Below, in pieces: positions 9,214-17,894 of a DNA stretch of 52,230 nucleotides. The DNA lies in assembly GCA_023432985.1 (NCBI GenBank), contig JAEZEQ010000024.1, forward strand, positions 1 through 52,230, in the 5' to 3' direction. The number at the start of each line of letters is the position of its first letter. The first letter of the stretch is position 1. The stretch comes from Bacteroidota bacterium. GTDB taxonomy: Bacteria; Bacteroidota; Bacteroidia; CAIKAF01. The notes beneath the pieces were generated by a model, which saw nothing but the letters and a program-made list of their open reading frames with translations, did not search any database and had not been told where the DNA came from. The position numbers and the translations under genes were made by a program.

Positions 9214-10389
9214 ATGAAATCAATATTTTCATTTTATCCTTATTCAGCCTTAGTAAAACCCGTTTTCCCTATAGCCTTATTTTCCCTGTTTTCATTTACG
9301 CAATGCAATGTAAATTTTGCCGAAAAAAAGGGAGAAGTGAGCGATACAGATTTGCATGCATTGATTTTGCCCAAAGGATTTCGAGGTGAAATTTATGCCC
9401 AATCGGTTAAAAATGCCCGTGCCATGAGTTGGGGCAAAGATAATATGCTTTTTGTGGGCAGTCGTGAGGAGGGAAAAGTATATGCCATTCCCGATAAAAA
9501 TAAGGATGGCATAGGCGAAGAAGCTGTTTTGGTAGCGGAAGGACTTACCATGCCAACGGGTATTGCCTACAAAGATGGGGCTTTATATGTGAGTGAAATT
9601 TCGCGTATTCTTAAATTTGAAAATATAGACGAGCTCTACGATAAAAAACCCACACCGGTGGCGCTTCCATTCAGTTTTCCAAAGGAAGAACATCATGGTT
9701 GGAAATACTTAAAATTCGGACCCGACGAGAAATTATATGTAAGCCTTGGTGCCCCATGCAACCTTTGCGAAAGAGAAGATGACAAACGATTTGCCAGTAT
9801 TTTGCGTCTGGATTTAGAAAGCGGGGAGACAGAAATTTTTGCACAAGGCGTGCGCAATTCGGTGGGATTCGATTGGCATCCGGAGGATGATGTGCTGTAT
9901 TTTACCGACAATGGGCGCGATTGGTTTGGAGACGATTTGCCTCCATGCGAATTGAATAGGGCTCCCCGTAAAGGCTTGCACTTTGGTTTTCCCTATTGCC
10001 ACGGTGGTCAATATACCGATCCCGATTTCAACAATCGTCCTTGTGAAGATTTCGAAAAACCCTTTCAAAATTTAGGACCCCACGTTGCACCTCTGGGAAT
10101 GTGTTTCTATACGGGCACGCAATTTCCTGAAAAATATAAAAACGGGATTTTTGTGGCCGAACATGGGTCATGGAATCGGTCTCAGCCCATAGGTTACCGC
10201 GTTACTTTTATTGGGCTTGACGAACAAATGCAAAGCACCGGATATGAAATATTTGCGGATGGATTTTTGCAAAAAAATGGTGATCGATGGGGCAGGCCGG
10301 CAGATATAATCATGCATCCGGATGGTTCTATTTTGGTGAGCGACGATTTTGGAGATGCTATTTATAAAATCAGCTATAGAGCCGAATAA
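9214..10389 (+). CDS. Sorbosone dehydrogenase-like beta-propeller lipoprotein
   Basis: A 391-residue exported protein of the PQQ-type glucose/sorbosone dehydrogenase beta-propeller family. Motifs include the repeated blade pattern, HHGWKYLKFGPDEKLYVSLG, an ARG/VRNSVGFDWHPE segment, GFPYCHGG and VAEHGSWNRS. The start at 9214 gives a lipoprotein signal ending FSFTQC (Cys31); an upstream in-frame ATG at 9196 only adds residues before it. It probably acts on a sugar or aldose in the periplasm or on the cell surface. Many Bacteroidota homologues have no proven cofactor. Four cysteines (CNLCERE and PPCE regions) may form disulfides. It converges with the cysteine-cluster gene. Confidence 0.88.
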   Translation: MKSIFSFYPYSALVKPVFPIALFSLFSFTQCNVNFAEKKGEVSDTDLHALILPKGFRGEIYAQSVKNARAMSWGKDNMLFVGSREEGKVYAIPDKNKDGIGEEAVLVAEGLTMPTGIAYKDGALYVSEISRILKFENIDELYDKKPTPVALPFSFPKEEHHGWKYLKFGPDEKLYVSLGAPCNLCEREDDKRFASILRLDLESGETEIFAQGVRNSVGFDWHPEDDVLYFTDNGRDWFGDDLPPCELNRAPRKGLHFGFPYCHGGQYTDPDFNNRPCEDFEKPFQNLGPHVAPLGMCFYTGTQFPEKYKNGIFVAEHGSWNRSQPIGYRVTFIGLDEQMQSTGYEIFADGFLQKNGDRWGRPADIIMHPDGSILVSDDFGDAIYKISYRAE

Positions 10390-10395
10390 AAGCGG

Positions 10396-10875
10396 TTAAA
10401 ATCCGGCCTTTTTCTTAATTTTTTCGAGCATTAAATAGACGGCCGGACAAACATATGTGTTCTGCAAGGTGGTTTGAGGTCTTTTGAAAAACACATCGCT
10501 GTCGGTATAAGGATAATTGCGGCAATCATTGGGTCTTGCCTCATAAATGGAACAGTAGTTATCGGCTCCTAAAAATGGGCATGGACTGCTTTTCACCACT
10601 GCATCGCCGTCTTCATCAATGCGTAAAAAATGCGCACTAAAATGCGTCTCTTTCATTTTCAGAAATTTAGCCGCACGTGCAATATCCGGGCTGCGAAAAC
10701 GGGGACTGATCGTTTTACAACATCCGGCACATTGCAGACAGTCGACCTCCTTAAAAACCTCTTCATGCAAGGGATAAAGCTGCTTAATAAGCGTTTTGGC
10801 TTTAGGATTTTTCAGAAAGGCAAGGTTTTCCTTTCTCTTTTCATTGGCCTTAGATGCTAATAAATCCCGATTCAT
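10396..10875 (-). CDS. YkgJ-type cysteine-cluster protein
   Basis: A 159-residue protein with the CxxCxxCC arrangement (CLQCAGCC) near residues 50-57, followed by CPFLG, YCSIYEARPNDCRNYP and a late Cys. This is the YkgJ/UPF0153 family, thought to bind zinc or an iron-sulphur cluster. Its function is unknown. The start at 10875 (MNRDLLASK) is preferred over an in-frame ATG at 10890 because the -7 box TATCTTTG at 10887-10880 ends four bases before it and lies inside the longer version. Confidence 0.88.
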   Translation of the reverse strand: MNRDLLASKANEKRKENLAFLKNPKAKTLIKQLYPLHEEVFKEVDCLQCAGCCKTISPRFRSPDIARAAKFLKMKETHFSAHFLRIDEDGDAVVKSSPCPFLGADNYCSIYEARPNDCRNYPYTDSDVFFKRPQTTLQNTYVCPAVYLMLEKIKKKAGF

Positions 10876-10879
10876 GGTG

Positions 10880-10909
10880 CAAAGATACATAATGCAATAA
10901 GAAGCACAA
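10880..10909 (-). promoter_or_regulatory. Promoter of the YkgJ-type gene
   Basis: On the reverse strand a perfect -7 box TATCTTTG (10887-10880) and a TTG at 10909-10907 with a 19-base spacer. The transcript would start at or next to the ATG at 10875, so a leaderless mRNA is predicted. It decides between the two possible starts. Confidence 0.55.
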
Positions 10910-10984
10910 TCAACAATCTATCGTGCAATACTTTGCATAATGCTGAGTTATTCATAGAAAAGCCTGTGTACATTCGTATTTAGT

Positions 10985-12226
10985 ATGAAGCCATATTATC
11001 TGTTTTTCTTGTTTTTTTGCCTTTTTTCCTCGCTGTTGCGTACACAAAACTACGAGGTTAGTTCGGCCGTTAAGGTAGAGGAATTGGTAAAAAAGATTTT
11101 TATAGGCACGCCCGAAATTCAGGTTTCAGGGGTAAAATTAAAGGGTGCAAGAAACGGTCTGGCTTATTTCAAATATCCCGGTGGGGGAAAATTAGGTATA
11201 CAAGAGGGCTTGTTGCTGACCACGGGTTCGGCCATTGGCAGTTACGGTCCGAATAGTTCGCCCATTAAAGGCAGTGCCAATATGTCTCCCGGCGATGCAG
11301 ATCTGACCAAATTAGCAAAAGCCAATACCTATGATGCCGTAGTTTTGGAGTTCGATTTTATTCCCGTTTCTGAGTGGATTTCATTCCGCTATGTATTTGC
11401 CAGTGAGGAATATATGGAATATGTAAACAGAGGTTTCAATGATGTATTTGCCTTTTATCTTTCGGGTTTTGAAATAAAAGAGCCTATAAATTTGGCTACA
11501 GTTCCCGGGACAAGAGAAATAGTCAGCGTAAACTCCATCAATCATCAAAAAAACGCCAATTTTTACATAGATAATGGTTCCACCACAGATGCAAAAAAGC
11601 AGAATTTGGTCAACAAATCGGCGATTGTAGAGCCTCAATTGGAGTGGGATGGATTCACGCGTGTATTGACGGTTCGGTATAGAGTGACGCCTCATCAGAG
11701 TTACCATATAAAGCTGGCAATTGCAGACGTGGGTGATAATTTGGTCGATAGTGGGGTTTATTTGGAGGGGAAGAGTTTCCGGGCCGAGGGAAAAATTATT
11801 TGGCCACCGCCGGAACCATCAGCGCAAAAACCTGTAAATAAGCGCAAGCCTTTACCAAGGGAATTAACTGTAGAATTCGATTTCGATTCTTGGAAAATTC
11901 CCGATACTTCGAAGGAAAACATCTATGTTTTATGGAATATATTGCGCAATTATCCACATGCCAAATTTCAGGTATATGGGCATACCGATAATTTCGGCAG
12001 CCATGCCTACAATAAATCCTTGTCCGAAAAAAGAGTGAAAGCGGTAACCTCTCGATTGATACGCATAGGTTGTCCACGGTCGCGTATAATTGTAAAGGAA
12101 TATTGGGGTGAGGAAAAGCCAAAAATGGAAAACTCGAGCGTATTGGGTAGGGCTCGAAACCGGCGGGTAGAGATAATCATACGTTGGCCCAAACCGGGCG
12201 AGGCCGATTTCCAGGGCTATAAATAA
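10985..12226 (+). CDS. Choice-of-anchor L domain protein with C-terminal OmpA domain
   Basis: A 413-residue exported protein. After the signal peptide (about residues 1-20) comes a choice-of-anchor L domain (about 25-260) with the hallmark FASEEYMEYVN and NDVFAFYLSG, and the ending KLAIADVGDNLVDSGVYLE. A short proline-rich linker (about 275-290) leads to an OmpA-family domain (about 295-405) with YGHTDNFGS and LSEKRVKAV, which normally binds peptidoglycan. So this protein should be held at the cell wall or outer membrane, unlike its paralogue at 17895-20666, which ends in a type IX sorting domain. A -7-like box lies near 10928-10935. The function of the L domain is unknown; adhesion is often supposed. 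Confidence 0.88.
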   Translation: MKPYYLFFLFFCLFSSLLRTQNYEVSSAVKVEELVKKIFIGTPEIQVSGVKLKGARNGLAYFKYPGGGKLGIQEGLLLTTGSAIGSYGPNSSPIKGSANMSPGDADLTKLAKANTYDAVVLEFDFIPVSEWISFRYVFASEEYMEYVNRGFNDVFAFYLSGFEIKEPINLATVPGTREIVSVNSINHQKNANFYIDNGSTTDAKKQNLVNKSAIVEPQLEWDGFTRVLTVRYRVTPHQSYHIKLAIADVGDNLVDSGVYLEGKSFRAEGKIIWPPPEPSAQKPVNKRKPLPRELTVEFDFDSWKIPDTSKENIYVLWNILRNYPHAKFQVYGHTDNFGSHAYNKSLSEKRVKAVTSRLIRIGCPRSRIIVKEYWGEEKPKMENSSVLGRARNRRVEIIIRWPKPGEADFQGYK

Positions 12227-12262
12227 AAAAATATCCGACCATCATAGACAGTCGGATATTCT
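12222..12262 (-). terminator. Terminator of the 12281-12898 gene
   Basis: Ten-base arms AATATCCGAC (12230-12239) and GTCGGATATT (12251-12260) form a hairpin. On the reverse strand it is followed directly by a run of T (12229-12224). It lies 20 bases beyond the leftward gene's stop and just after the rightward gene's stop. Confidence 0.85.
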
Positions 12263-12280
12263 AAAGAAAATGTATAGATA

Positions 12281-12898
12281 TTATTTTGCGGCTTTTTTAG
12301 CCTTTAATCCGTCCACCACGGCTTTTAATTTATCCATTTCGTCCTTTTTGGCTTTTTGCTCTGCCTTATTGGCTTCCACTTGTTTGGCCAAATCTTCGCC
12401 GGCTTTTACCGATTTTTCATATTCTTTTACTCCATTATCTAATGCTTTTTCGGCCTCAATAATATCCAATCCTAATTTATACTGCGCTAAGGTAAAATTG
12501 AAATCATTCATCCATAATTTTGCCTTTTCCACCAATTCTTTATCGTTGGATTCATCTACAAAATTGCCATAACCCTTAGACATAGCCAAATATATAATGG
12601 CCTCTTCCTTATTTTTGCCATTTTGTTCAACCTTAAAATAATAATCTTGCCTATTGGGCGAAATTTTCTCAATCAATACCCCTTCGTAAAAAGTCCATCC
12701 TTTTAGCTTTTTTCCGCCTTTCAGGCCCATTTCTTTCAAATGTTCGGACAATGCATCTCCGGCATTTTTCGCATTATAGGGGGCTACCATACTAAGAGCA
12801 GGACGCATTGTTTTGTCTATTTCGGCCGAAACATTAGAAACCTGTCCATACACAGAAAAGCTGAAAACCAAACTAAAAATAAATACTATTTTTTTCAT
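12281..12898 (-). CDS. Secreted protein of unknown function with coiled-coil tail
   Basis: A 205-residue exported protein. The start at 12898 (MKKIVFIF) gives a clear signal peptide ending near VYGQ; a longer in-frame start at 12922 would put residues before it. The middle part (GWTFYEGVLIEKISPNRQ and YLAMSKGYGNFVDE) is globular and not recognised. The C-terminal 60 residues are rich in Lys, Ala and Glu and predict a coiled coil (about 145-205). No sorting domain is present, so it is probably periplasmic or surface associated. It is separated by 33 bases from the upstream helical-repeat gene in the same direction. Confidence 0.75.
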   Translation of the reverse strand: MKKIVFIFSLVFSFSVYGQVSNVSAEIDKTMRPALSMVAPYNAKNAGDALSEHLKEMGLKGGKKLKGWTFYEGVLIEKISPNRQDYYFKVEQNGKNKEEAIIYLAMSKGYGNFVDESNDKELVEKAKLWMNDFNFTLAQYKLGLDIIEAEKALDNGVKEYEKSVKAGEDLAKQVEANKAEQKAKKDEMDKLKAVVDGLKAKKAAK

Positions 12899-12955
12899 AA
12901 AAATTATAATTTCTATGGGCAATTTACGATAAAAAAACGGGGAATGGAAACAATA

Positions 12956-14386
12956 TTAGCCAATAATTTCCTTTAGTTTTTTCTCGAACCAATTGCGATC
13001 AATTAATCCGCTTGACTCTTGAACTTTATGCAGCATTTTTTTGGCATTGCTCTTATTATGCGTCATTTTAATTCGCCCCAATAATTTAATTTGCTTAATA
13101 AACTCTAGATGAGCATCCTTTTGATAGTCTGCAATAACTTTATTTCGTCTAAGAAACATATAGAAGGATTCACATAAGGCATAAAATGCATCAAAATCTT
13201 CCGTTTCGAAATAAATTTTCAATTGCAGGCATTTGCTTCCGAGTAAATAAAAAATATCTACAAAATCTGCCATAGCAAGCAGACGCAGGGCCAACTTATA
13301 TTCTTTTTTGGCATAATTGAGCCAGGCCGAATTGTATAAAATTGCCGCTTCACTTTTATCCGGGTCCAGTTTTTCCTTATAGGTTTCAATAAAATTCTCT
13401 ACAAAATCAAAGTCTTCTAATCGTATTCCGACCGTTACTATATTTTTGAAAACATTCAGGCGCACATAGCCATTATCGTCGTAAATGGCATCCTGCACAA
13501 TCATGGTTTTATAGAGTTTAAAGACCTCAGATAAGAAGGAGGTATTTCCGCTGTTTATTTGTGCGGTGCAGTAATTCTGAGCAAAGACGAAGAGGTCAAC
13601 TTTTTCGAAAGGCGAAATCTGATTTCCATTTTGCTCTATCAATTGCAATAACTGATTATAATGCGTTGTTTTCTCGGGATTCAAATGCATTTGGAGCACA
13701 TAATAATATAAATTCACGGCCAGATAATCCGATTTTATATTCGATTTCTCCACATATTTCAACAGCTCTGTCAGCATGGGTTTATCGTATTCCACCTTCA
13801 GCAGAACCTCTCTGGTAAGCATTTCGCCTGTATGTTTAAACTTATTCGAGATATAAAACAAGTCGAGAAAGTTGACTAAAGTTTGCAGATTATTATCGAG
13901 AGAGCGAGACTTTTTATATTGGGAATACAAATAGGCATTTTCTTCCAATAAATATTGGTGGAAAAACCAGGAAGCGTCTTTGATTGGATTTTTACTTTGT
14001 GTTTTATTTTCCTCGTCTAAAATCTGATTAAAATATCTTTCTAAGTCCGTTTTACGGTAATAATCGAGAAGAAAAAGATTTTTTTGTCCCCCTGATTTAT
14101 TAAACTCATACCAAGAGATATACTCTTCGAGCACTTTGGCCAGATCCGAGGCTAAATATCTGATTTTCGCTTCGTCCAGCGGGCTATTTCCGAATAATTG
14201 TGTATAAATACGACTTCTATGAATGGCCTCATCAGTCAGATCGGGCGCATAAGGCTTAAGCAATTCGAATAAAGAAATGACCAGTTTATTCGTATTGAAA
14301 ACGGGGGAATGCAGATATTTTTCGAATTCATTTAACTGTGAAATCGAAAAGGTGCGTAGGATGTGTATGGGTTTAGTATTATGCAT
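12956..14386 (-). CDS. Helical-repeat protein of unknown function (476 aa)
   Basis: A 476-residue soluble, mainly helical protein with no signal peptide. The start (ILRTFSISQLNEFEKYLHSPVF) and the repeated Tyr/Leu-rich helix pairs resemble a Bacteroidota family with TPR-like folding that is often annotated as hypothetical. I recognise no catalytic motif. It likely mediates protein contacts. A strong hairpin with a T run (14485-14460, on this strand) lies about 75 bases upstream of its start. Confidence 0.7.
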   Translation of the reverse strand: MHNTKPIHILRTFSISQLNEFEKYLHSPVFNTNKLVISLFELLKPYAPDLTDEAIHRSRIYTQLFGNSPLDEAKIRYLASDLAKVLEEYISWYEFNKSGGQKNLFLLDYYRKTDLERYFNQILDEENKTQSKNPIKDASWFFHQYLLEENAYLYSQYKKSRSLDNNLQTLVNFLDLFYISNKFKHTGEMLTREVLLKVEYDKPMLTELLKYVEKSNIKSDYLAVNLYYYVLQMHLNPEKTTHYNQLLQLIEQNGNQISPFEKVDLFVFAQNYCTAQINSGNTSFLSEVFKLYKTMIVQDAIYDDNGYVRLNVFKNIVTVGIRLEDFDFVENFIETYKEKLDPDKSEAAILYNSAWLNYAKKEYKLALRLLAMADFVDIFYLLGSKCLQLKIYFETEDFDAFYALCESFYMFLRRNKVIADYQKDAHLEFIKQIKLLGRIKMTHNKSNAKKMLHKVQESSGLIDRNWFEKKLKEIIG

Positions 14387-14459
14387 GGCAACCTAAGGCT
14401 AATTTATTCGTTATATATATAAAAAGCAAAAATTGTTTCATTGAGGCGGTTTTTAAAAA

Positions 14460-14485
14460 TCCGACAAACGCGAAAATTTGTCGGA
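14460..14485 (-). terminator. Terminator-like hairpin in a divergent intergenic region
   Basis: Nine-base arms TCCGACAAA (14460-14468) and TTTGTCGGA (14477-14485) with an 8-base loop. On the reverse strand it is followed by TTTTTAAAA, as in a Rho-independent terminator. It sits upstream of the leftward 476-residue gene, not behind a gene, so it could end an antisense transcript or act as a leader attenuator. Confidence 0.6.
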
Positions 14486-14491
14486 GCTATT

Positions 14492-14525
14492 TTTGAAAAG
14501 TTAACGTTTAAATAATGTATATTTG
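14492..14525 (+). promoter_or_regulatory. Promoter of the type IX secreted protein gene
   Basis: A perfect -7 box TATATTTG (14518-14525) and a -33 TTTG (14492-14495) separated by 22 bases. The ATG follows at 14551, giving a short leader of about 20 bases. Confidence 0.55.
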
Positions 14526-14550
14526 AAAATCCATTTAAAATGTTTCGCGT

Positions 14551-15195
14551 ATGAAAAAGGCACTTTTACTTTCGATCTTCTCTTTATCAGTTGTGGTTTC
14601 GGCCATGGCTCAGCAAGAGATATATGGCAATGCGGGCTCTTCCGAAGAGCAGATGCAAGCTCCTTTAAATGCAAGTGGATCTACACCGGAGTCTAATAAT
14701 AATCCCGATAATAATTCGAATCCAAACGATGCACAAACCGACACCATAAATAGCGATAAGCGTATTTTAGATGGTGGAGGTCATGTTACCGTTCAAGATA
14801 TATTAGGCGTAGATGATGCGGATTCATTTACACATTTATCGCCTCTGGATGGCATTTCTCAATCTTCCGGTTCAGGGAATCCGGTTAGTGCTACCACTCC
14901 ATCTGCCAATCAACCCACCCAACAAAATAATACAAGTGGTGTAAAAGGGACTGTACATATTTATCCTAATCCGAGTTCGGACGAAACCAATGTAATTACT
15001 GAGGGTGAGATTATTTTTGGAGTTATCGATATCATTGATGTAACCGGGAAACTGGTTAAAAAAATAGTGCCTAATTCCGGCGGGTTGAATGGTTCTACTG
15101 CGAGTTTTACTGTTCGAGACCTAAAATCAGGTATTTATCTTCTGAGATTTCAGACTGATAAAAACTGGTATGTTAAACGCCTGCAGGTAAGATAG
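14551..15195 (+). CDS. Secreted low-complexity protein with type IX (Por) sorting tail
   Basis: A 214-residue protein with a signal peptide (about 1-21, ending AMAQ), a Asn/Ser/Pro/Gln-rich low-complexity body (about 22-130) with no recognised fold, and a C-terminal domain of about 75 residues that begins VHIYPNPSSDE and ends YVKRLQVR. This is the type A type IX secretion tail that directs the protein through the outer membrane to the surface. The passenger is unusually small. Asparagine and aspartate clusters may be flexible or bind cations. It has its own promoter (14492-14525) and a shared terminator. Confidence 0.85.
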   Translation: MKKALLLSIFSLSVVVSAMAQQEIYGNAGSSEEQMQAPLNASGSTPESNNNPDNNSNPNDAQTDTINSDKRILDGGGHVTVQDILGVDDADSFTHLSPLDGISQSSGSGNPVSATTPSANQPTQQNNTSGVKGTVHIYPNPSSDETNVITEGEIIFGVIDIIDVTGKLVKKIVPNSGGLNGSTASFTVRDLKSGIYLLRFQTDKNWYVKRLQVR

Positions 15196-15216
15196 GGCCT
15201 TTTGCTCACTGAGCAA

Positions 15217-15256
15217 TAAAAAAAATCCCGACCACTATGGCCGGGATTTTTTATTG
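15217..15256. terminator. Bidirectional terminator
   Basis: ATCCCG..CC (15225-15233) pairs with GG..CGGGAT (15239-15247), one mismatch, flanked by a run of A on the left and T on the right. It therefore works in both directions, between the convergent secreted protein and the FKBP gene. Confidence 0.85.
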
Positions 15257-15268
15257 GAATATAATTTC

Positions 15269-15775
15269 TTAATGATTATGTCCGCCTTCACCGTGCACGT
15301 GACCGTGACTAATTTCATCGGCAGTTGCTTCTCTTACGGCGATTACTTCTCCGCTAAAGTGCAAGGTTTTATCTGCCAAAGGATGGTTTAAATCAACAGT
15401 AACCGTTTCCAATCCTCTATTCATAACGACGCCACTCAATGGCATGCCATCCTGATTTCTAAGGTGTACGGTATTACCGATAGCAATCATATCTTCTTGC
15501 AATTCGCCTTCAAGCACAAAGATATCTATAGGTAAATCTACAATAGCTTCTTGCTCACGTACTCCATAGGCATCTTGTGGGGCAAGGGTCATCTCATAGG
15601 CTTCTCCTACAACTTTATTATCGATTTGATCTTCGAACTTAGGTAAAAGTTGGCCATGGCCAAATAAAAAGACCAACGGATTTGTTGCGTCTACTTGCTG
15701 TACAATTTCTCCGCTTGCGTTGTCTAATCTAAGCGTATACGTAAGCGACACAACTTTGTTTTTTGAAATGTTCAT
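15269..15775 (-). CDS. slyD: SlyD-type FKBP peptidyl-prolyl isomerase
   Basis: A 168-residue cytosolic peptidyl-prolyl cis-trans isomerase and chaperone of the SlyD/FKBP type. It has the opening KNKVVSLTYTLR, the FLFGHGQLLPKFE loop, the insert-in-flap domain (about 75-130) and a histidine-rich tail (SHGHVHGEGGHNH) that would bind nickel or other metals. The length is shorter than E. coli SlyD because the tail is short. The acyltransferase gene lies 22 bases upstream in the same direction. Confidence 0.92.
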   Translation of the reverse strand: MNISKNKVVSLTYTLRLDNASGEIVQQVDATNPLVFLFGHGQLLPKFEDQIDNKVVGEAYEMTLAPQDAYGVREQEAIVDLPIDIFVLEGELQEDMIAIGNTVHLRNQDGMPLSGVVMNRGLETVTVDLNHPLADKTLHFSGEVIAVREATADEISHGHVHGEGGHNH

Positions 15776-15797
15776 GTTGAATATATGGTTTTAAAAA

Positions 15798-16376
15798 TTA
15801 AACATATCTAAGATCCACGCTGAATTTCTCGGGATGTTTGGGTGCAATATCTTTATAAAAATGCATGATTTGTTTCAAATCGGCATGCATATCATCGCCC
15901 GGAGTCAGGATAAGTCCGACCCCTGCATGTTTCTTCTTATAATCGAGCCATCCGCAGGAGATAGGCACTTGGGCTTTTTTGGCCAAATAATAAAATCCCG
16001 TTTTCCATTCGCTGCGTTTCTCTCTTGTTCCTTCGGGAGTCACCAATACAATCAGGTCTTCATATTGATCAAACAATTCGGCCATGGCATCTACCATGCT
16101 TTTGCGGTCAGAGCCCGAGGTTTTGGGACTACGGTCAATAGGAATTCCGCCCAAAGGCTTCATTATTAAATTGAACGGAAATTTAAACCATTCTTTTTTA
16201 ATGGTAAATTTTACGGGCAGACCCATTAATGCAAATGCCGATCGCGCCATAATCAAATCCCAATTTGATGTATGCGGTGAGGCTATCATTACACTTCTGC
16301 GCAAATCTTTAGGCGGAAACTGGGTCAATTTCCATCCCATAATAAAGAAAATAAATCTTGCTAAGGCGTAACCCAT
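15798..16376 (-). CDS. Lysophospholipid (1-acylglycerol-3-phosphate) acyltransferase family protein
   Basis: A 192-residue membrane-associated acyltransferase of the PlsC superfamily. The catalytic HX4D motif is HTSNWD (His35 and Asp40). The GIPIDRS segment, followed by VTPEGTREKR as the substrate-binding EGTR block, supports this. It is small compared with PlsC (about 240 residues) and resembles the short glycerol acyltransferases of Bacteroidota. The acceptor lipid cannot be told from sequence. A promoter lies at 16395-16426. Confidence 0.88.
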   Translation of the reverse strand: MGYALARFIFFIMGWKLTQFPPKDLRRSVMIASPHTSNWDLIMARSAFALMGLPVKFTIKKEWFKFPFNLIMKPLGGIPIDRSPKTSGSDRKSMVDAMAELFDQYEDLIVLVTPEGTREKRSEWKTGFYYLAKKAQVPISCGWLDYKKKHAGVGLILTPGDDMHADLKQIMHFYKDIAPKHPEKFSVDLRYV

Positions 16377-16394
16377 AGTTCATCAATATTTCTG

Positions 16395-16426
16395 CAAAGA
16401 TATTAAAAATGAAAGGCTTTTCTCAA
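16395..16426 (-). promoter_or_regulatory. Promoter of the acyltransferase/slyD genes
   Basis: Reverse-strand -7 box TATCTTTG (16402-16395) with a TTG at 16426-16424, spacer 21 bases. The leader to the ATG at 16376 is about 15 bases. Confidence 0.5.
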
Positions 16427-17845
16427 TTAATCTTTACGACTTAGCTTCTTAATGATGTCGATAAGAGCATTTCGGGCATTATCTGCTGCATCAATTTTAA
16501 AGAACTGTCCTTCTCCCCTTTGGGCAAATTCTTCCAAATTGGCCAATGCGCCTCTGTCGTTTCCAAAACCCAATACCGACAATTTTATGCCTTTATCTAC
16601 CTTTTCTTTCACCAATTCTTCGGCGTGAATATTTTTATCAACAATCTTAAATGCGCCGTCTGTTGCCAGTATCACCACATTATTTCCATCCTCAATAAAA
16701 TATTTTTCGGCCAGGGCATAGGCGTCCAATAATCCTTTTACTCCGTTCGTACTTCCGGAGGGGCGAAGTATGTTGATTTCCTGATAAAGCGTATCATGCA
16801 AAGATCCGGGAATATTTTCGGCACGAATCTTACTGGAAGAAGCGAAGGTGATGAGACTAATTCTATCGGAACTACGCATTACGCCCGATAGTTCGAGCAG
16901 ACTTTGTTTGAGCAGGGGAAATCGCAAAGGCGTATTCATAGAAGAAGAGACATCGAGCAGAAAAACAATATTATTGGGTTTAAAATTTTCAATGGGCAAC
17001 ACTTCATTCGTGGCTAATGGATCAAGCTCGACAATTTCTTCCCTTTCTTCATCTGCTTCAACCTGTTCAATTTCCTGTGTAAAACTACTCAGTTCGGGTC
17101 TTTTTTCGGGCAGACTAATCAACGTATCGGGTTTAATTTCCTGCAATTGCACCACCTGTTTTTCGCTTATATTTTTCTTCAAACGAAAAATATGTTTCGA
17201 GTTTTCCTGAGAAAGCGACAAGCTGCTTAGCAGATCCTGATAGCCTTCCGCTTCGATTTGCACACCAAACATACCTGAAGGCAATTCAAGCATTACTTTA
17301 CCATTGGAGGGCGTTTTCCAATATCCTATTCCCATATTTTGCTTCAAGACCAATACAGAAGCGTTCCTTATGGGTAGGCCGCTTTCATCGTCGAGCACTT
17401 GCAGCAGATGATCGAATTCCATAGGTTTACTTTCGGGTTTATTCCATGCGGGACAAGCGGTGAGTGCATTGAAGGCAAAGCCTTTGATTTGTCCTTTGAG
17501 TAAAATGGGAATAGGTTCCATATTGCTGCTTAAAAAAAGCTCGACGGGAACATTGAAATTGCCTGTATTTTCGGTATAGTAGGCAAAAGAAATTTCGGCT
17601 GTTTCGCCGGGATAAATAAATTGCCGGGGGTAGTCGTACCAAACGCCTCGGGGTGCATTCACGCGCAAAATGGCCATGGGTTTATTTCCGGTATTCACAA
17701 TTTCTATGGACTGAAAAGGGTTATCCCAAGATTGATGGCGGCCAAAGTCTATACTTTGTTCCGAAATAGTATAATCCTGTGCCTGCAGAAGCATAGCAGA
17801 AATAAAGAAAAAGGCCGCAAAAGCAGCCTTCAATAAATTTGTCAT
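16427..17845 (-). CDS. Exported VWA domain protein with N-terminal Ig-like and regulatory-like domains
   Basis: A 472-residue exported protein with three parts. After the signal peptide (1-22), residues about 25-120 form a DUF1573/ASH-like Ig domain (VNTGNKPMAILRV). Residues about 145-225 look like a carboxypeptidase regulatory-like domain (LDDESGLPIRNASVLV). The C-terminal half (about 290-470) is a von Willebrand factor A domain with an intact MIDAS: DVSSS at 298-302, the Thr in GSTNG and the Asp in ATDGAF. Such a domain binds ligands through a divalent metal. An acidic linker (EADEEREEIVELD) joins the parts. It lies 49 bases downstream of the choice-of-anchor-L gene. Partners are unknown. 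Confidence 0.85.
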   Translation of the reverse strand: MTNLLKAAFAAFFFISAMLLQAQDYTISEQSIDFGRHQSWDNPFQSIEIVNTGNKPMAILRVNAPRGVWYDYPRQFIYPGETAEISFAYYTENTGNFNVPVELFLSSNMEPIPILLKGQIKGFAFNALTACPAWNKPESKPMEFDHLLQVLDDESGLPIRNASVLVLKQNMGIGYWKTPSNGKVMLELPSGMFGVQIEAEGYQDLLSSLSLSQENSKHIFRLKKNISEKQVVQLQEIKPDTLISLPEKRPELSSFTQEIEQVEADEEREEIVELDPLATNEVLPIENFKPNNIVFLLDVSSSMNTPLRFPLLKQSLLELSGVMRSSDRISLITFASSSKIRAENIPGSLHDTLYQEINILRPSGSTNGVKGLLDAYALAEKYFIEDGNNVVILATDGAFKIVDKNIHAEELVKEKVDKGIKLSVLGFGNDRGALANLEEFAQRGEGQFFKIDAADNARNALIDIIKKLSRKD

Positions 17846-17894
17846 AACTCAATAAACGTTGAGAGTCAACAAAACGTTTCCAATTTTACTTTTT

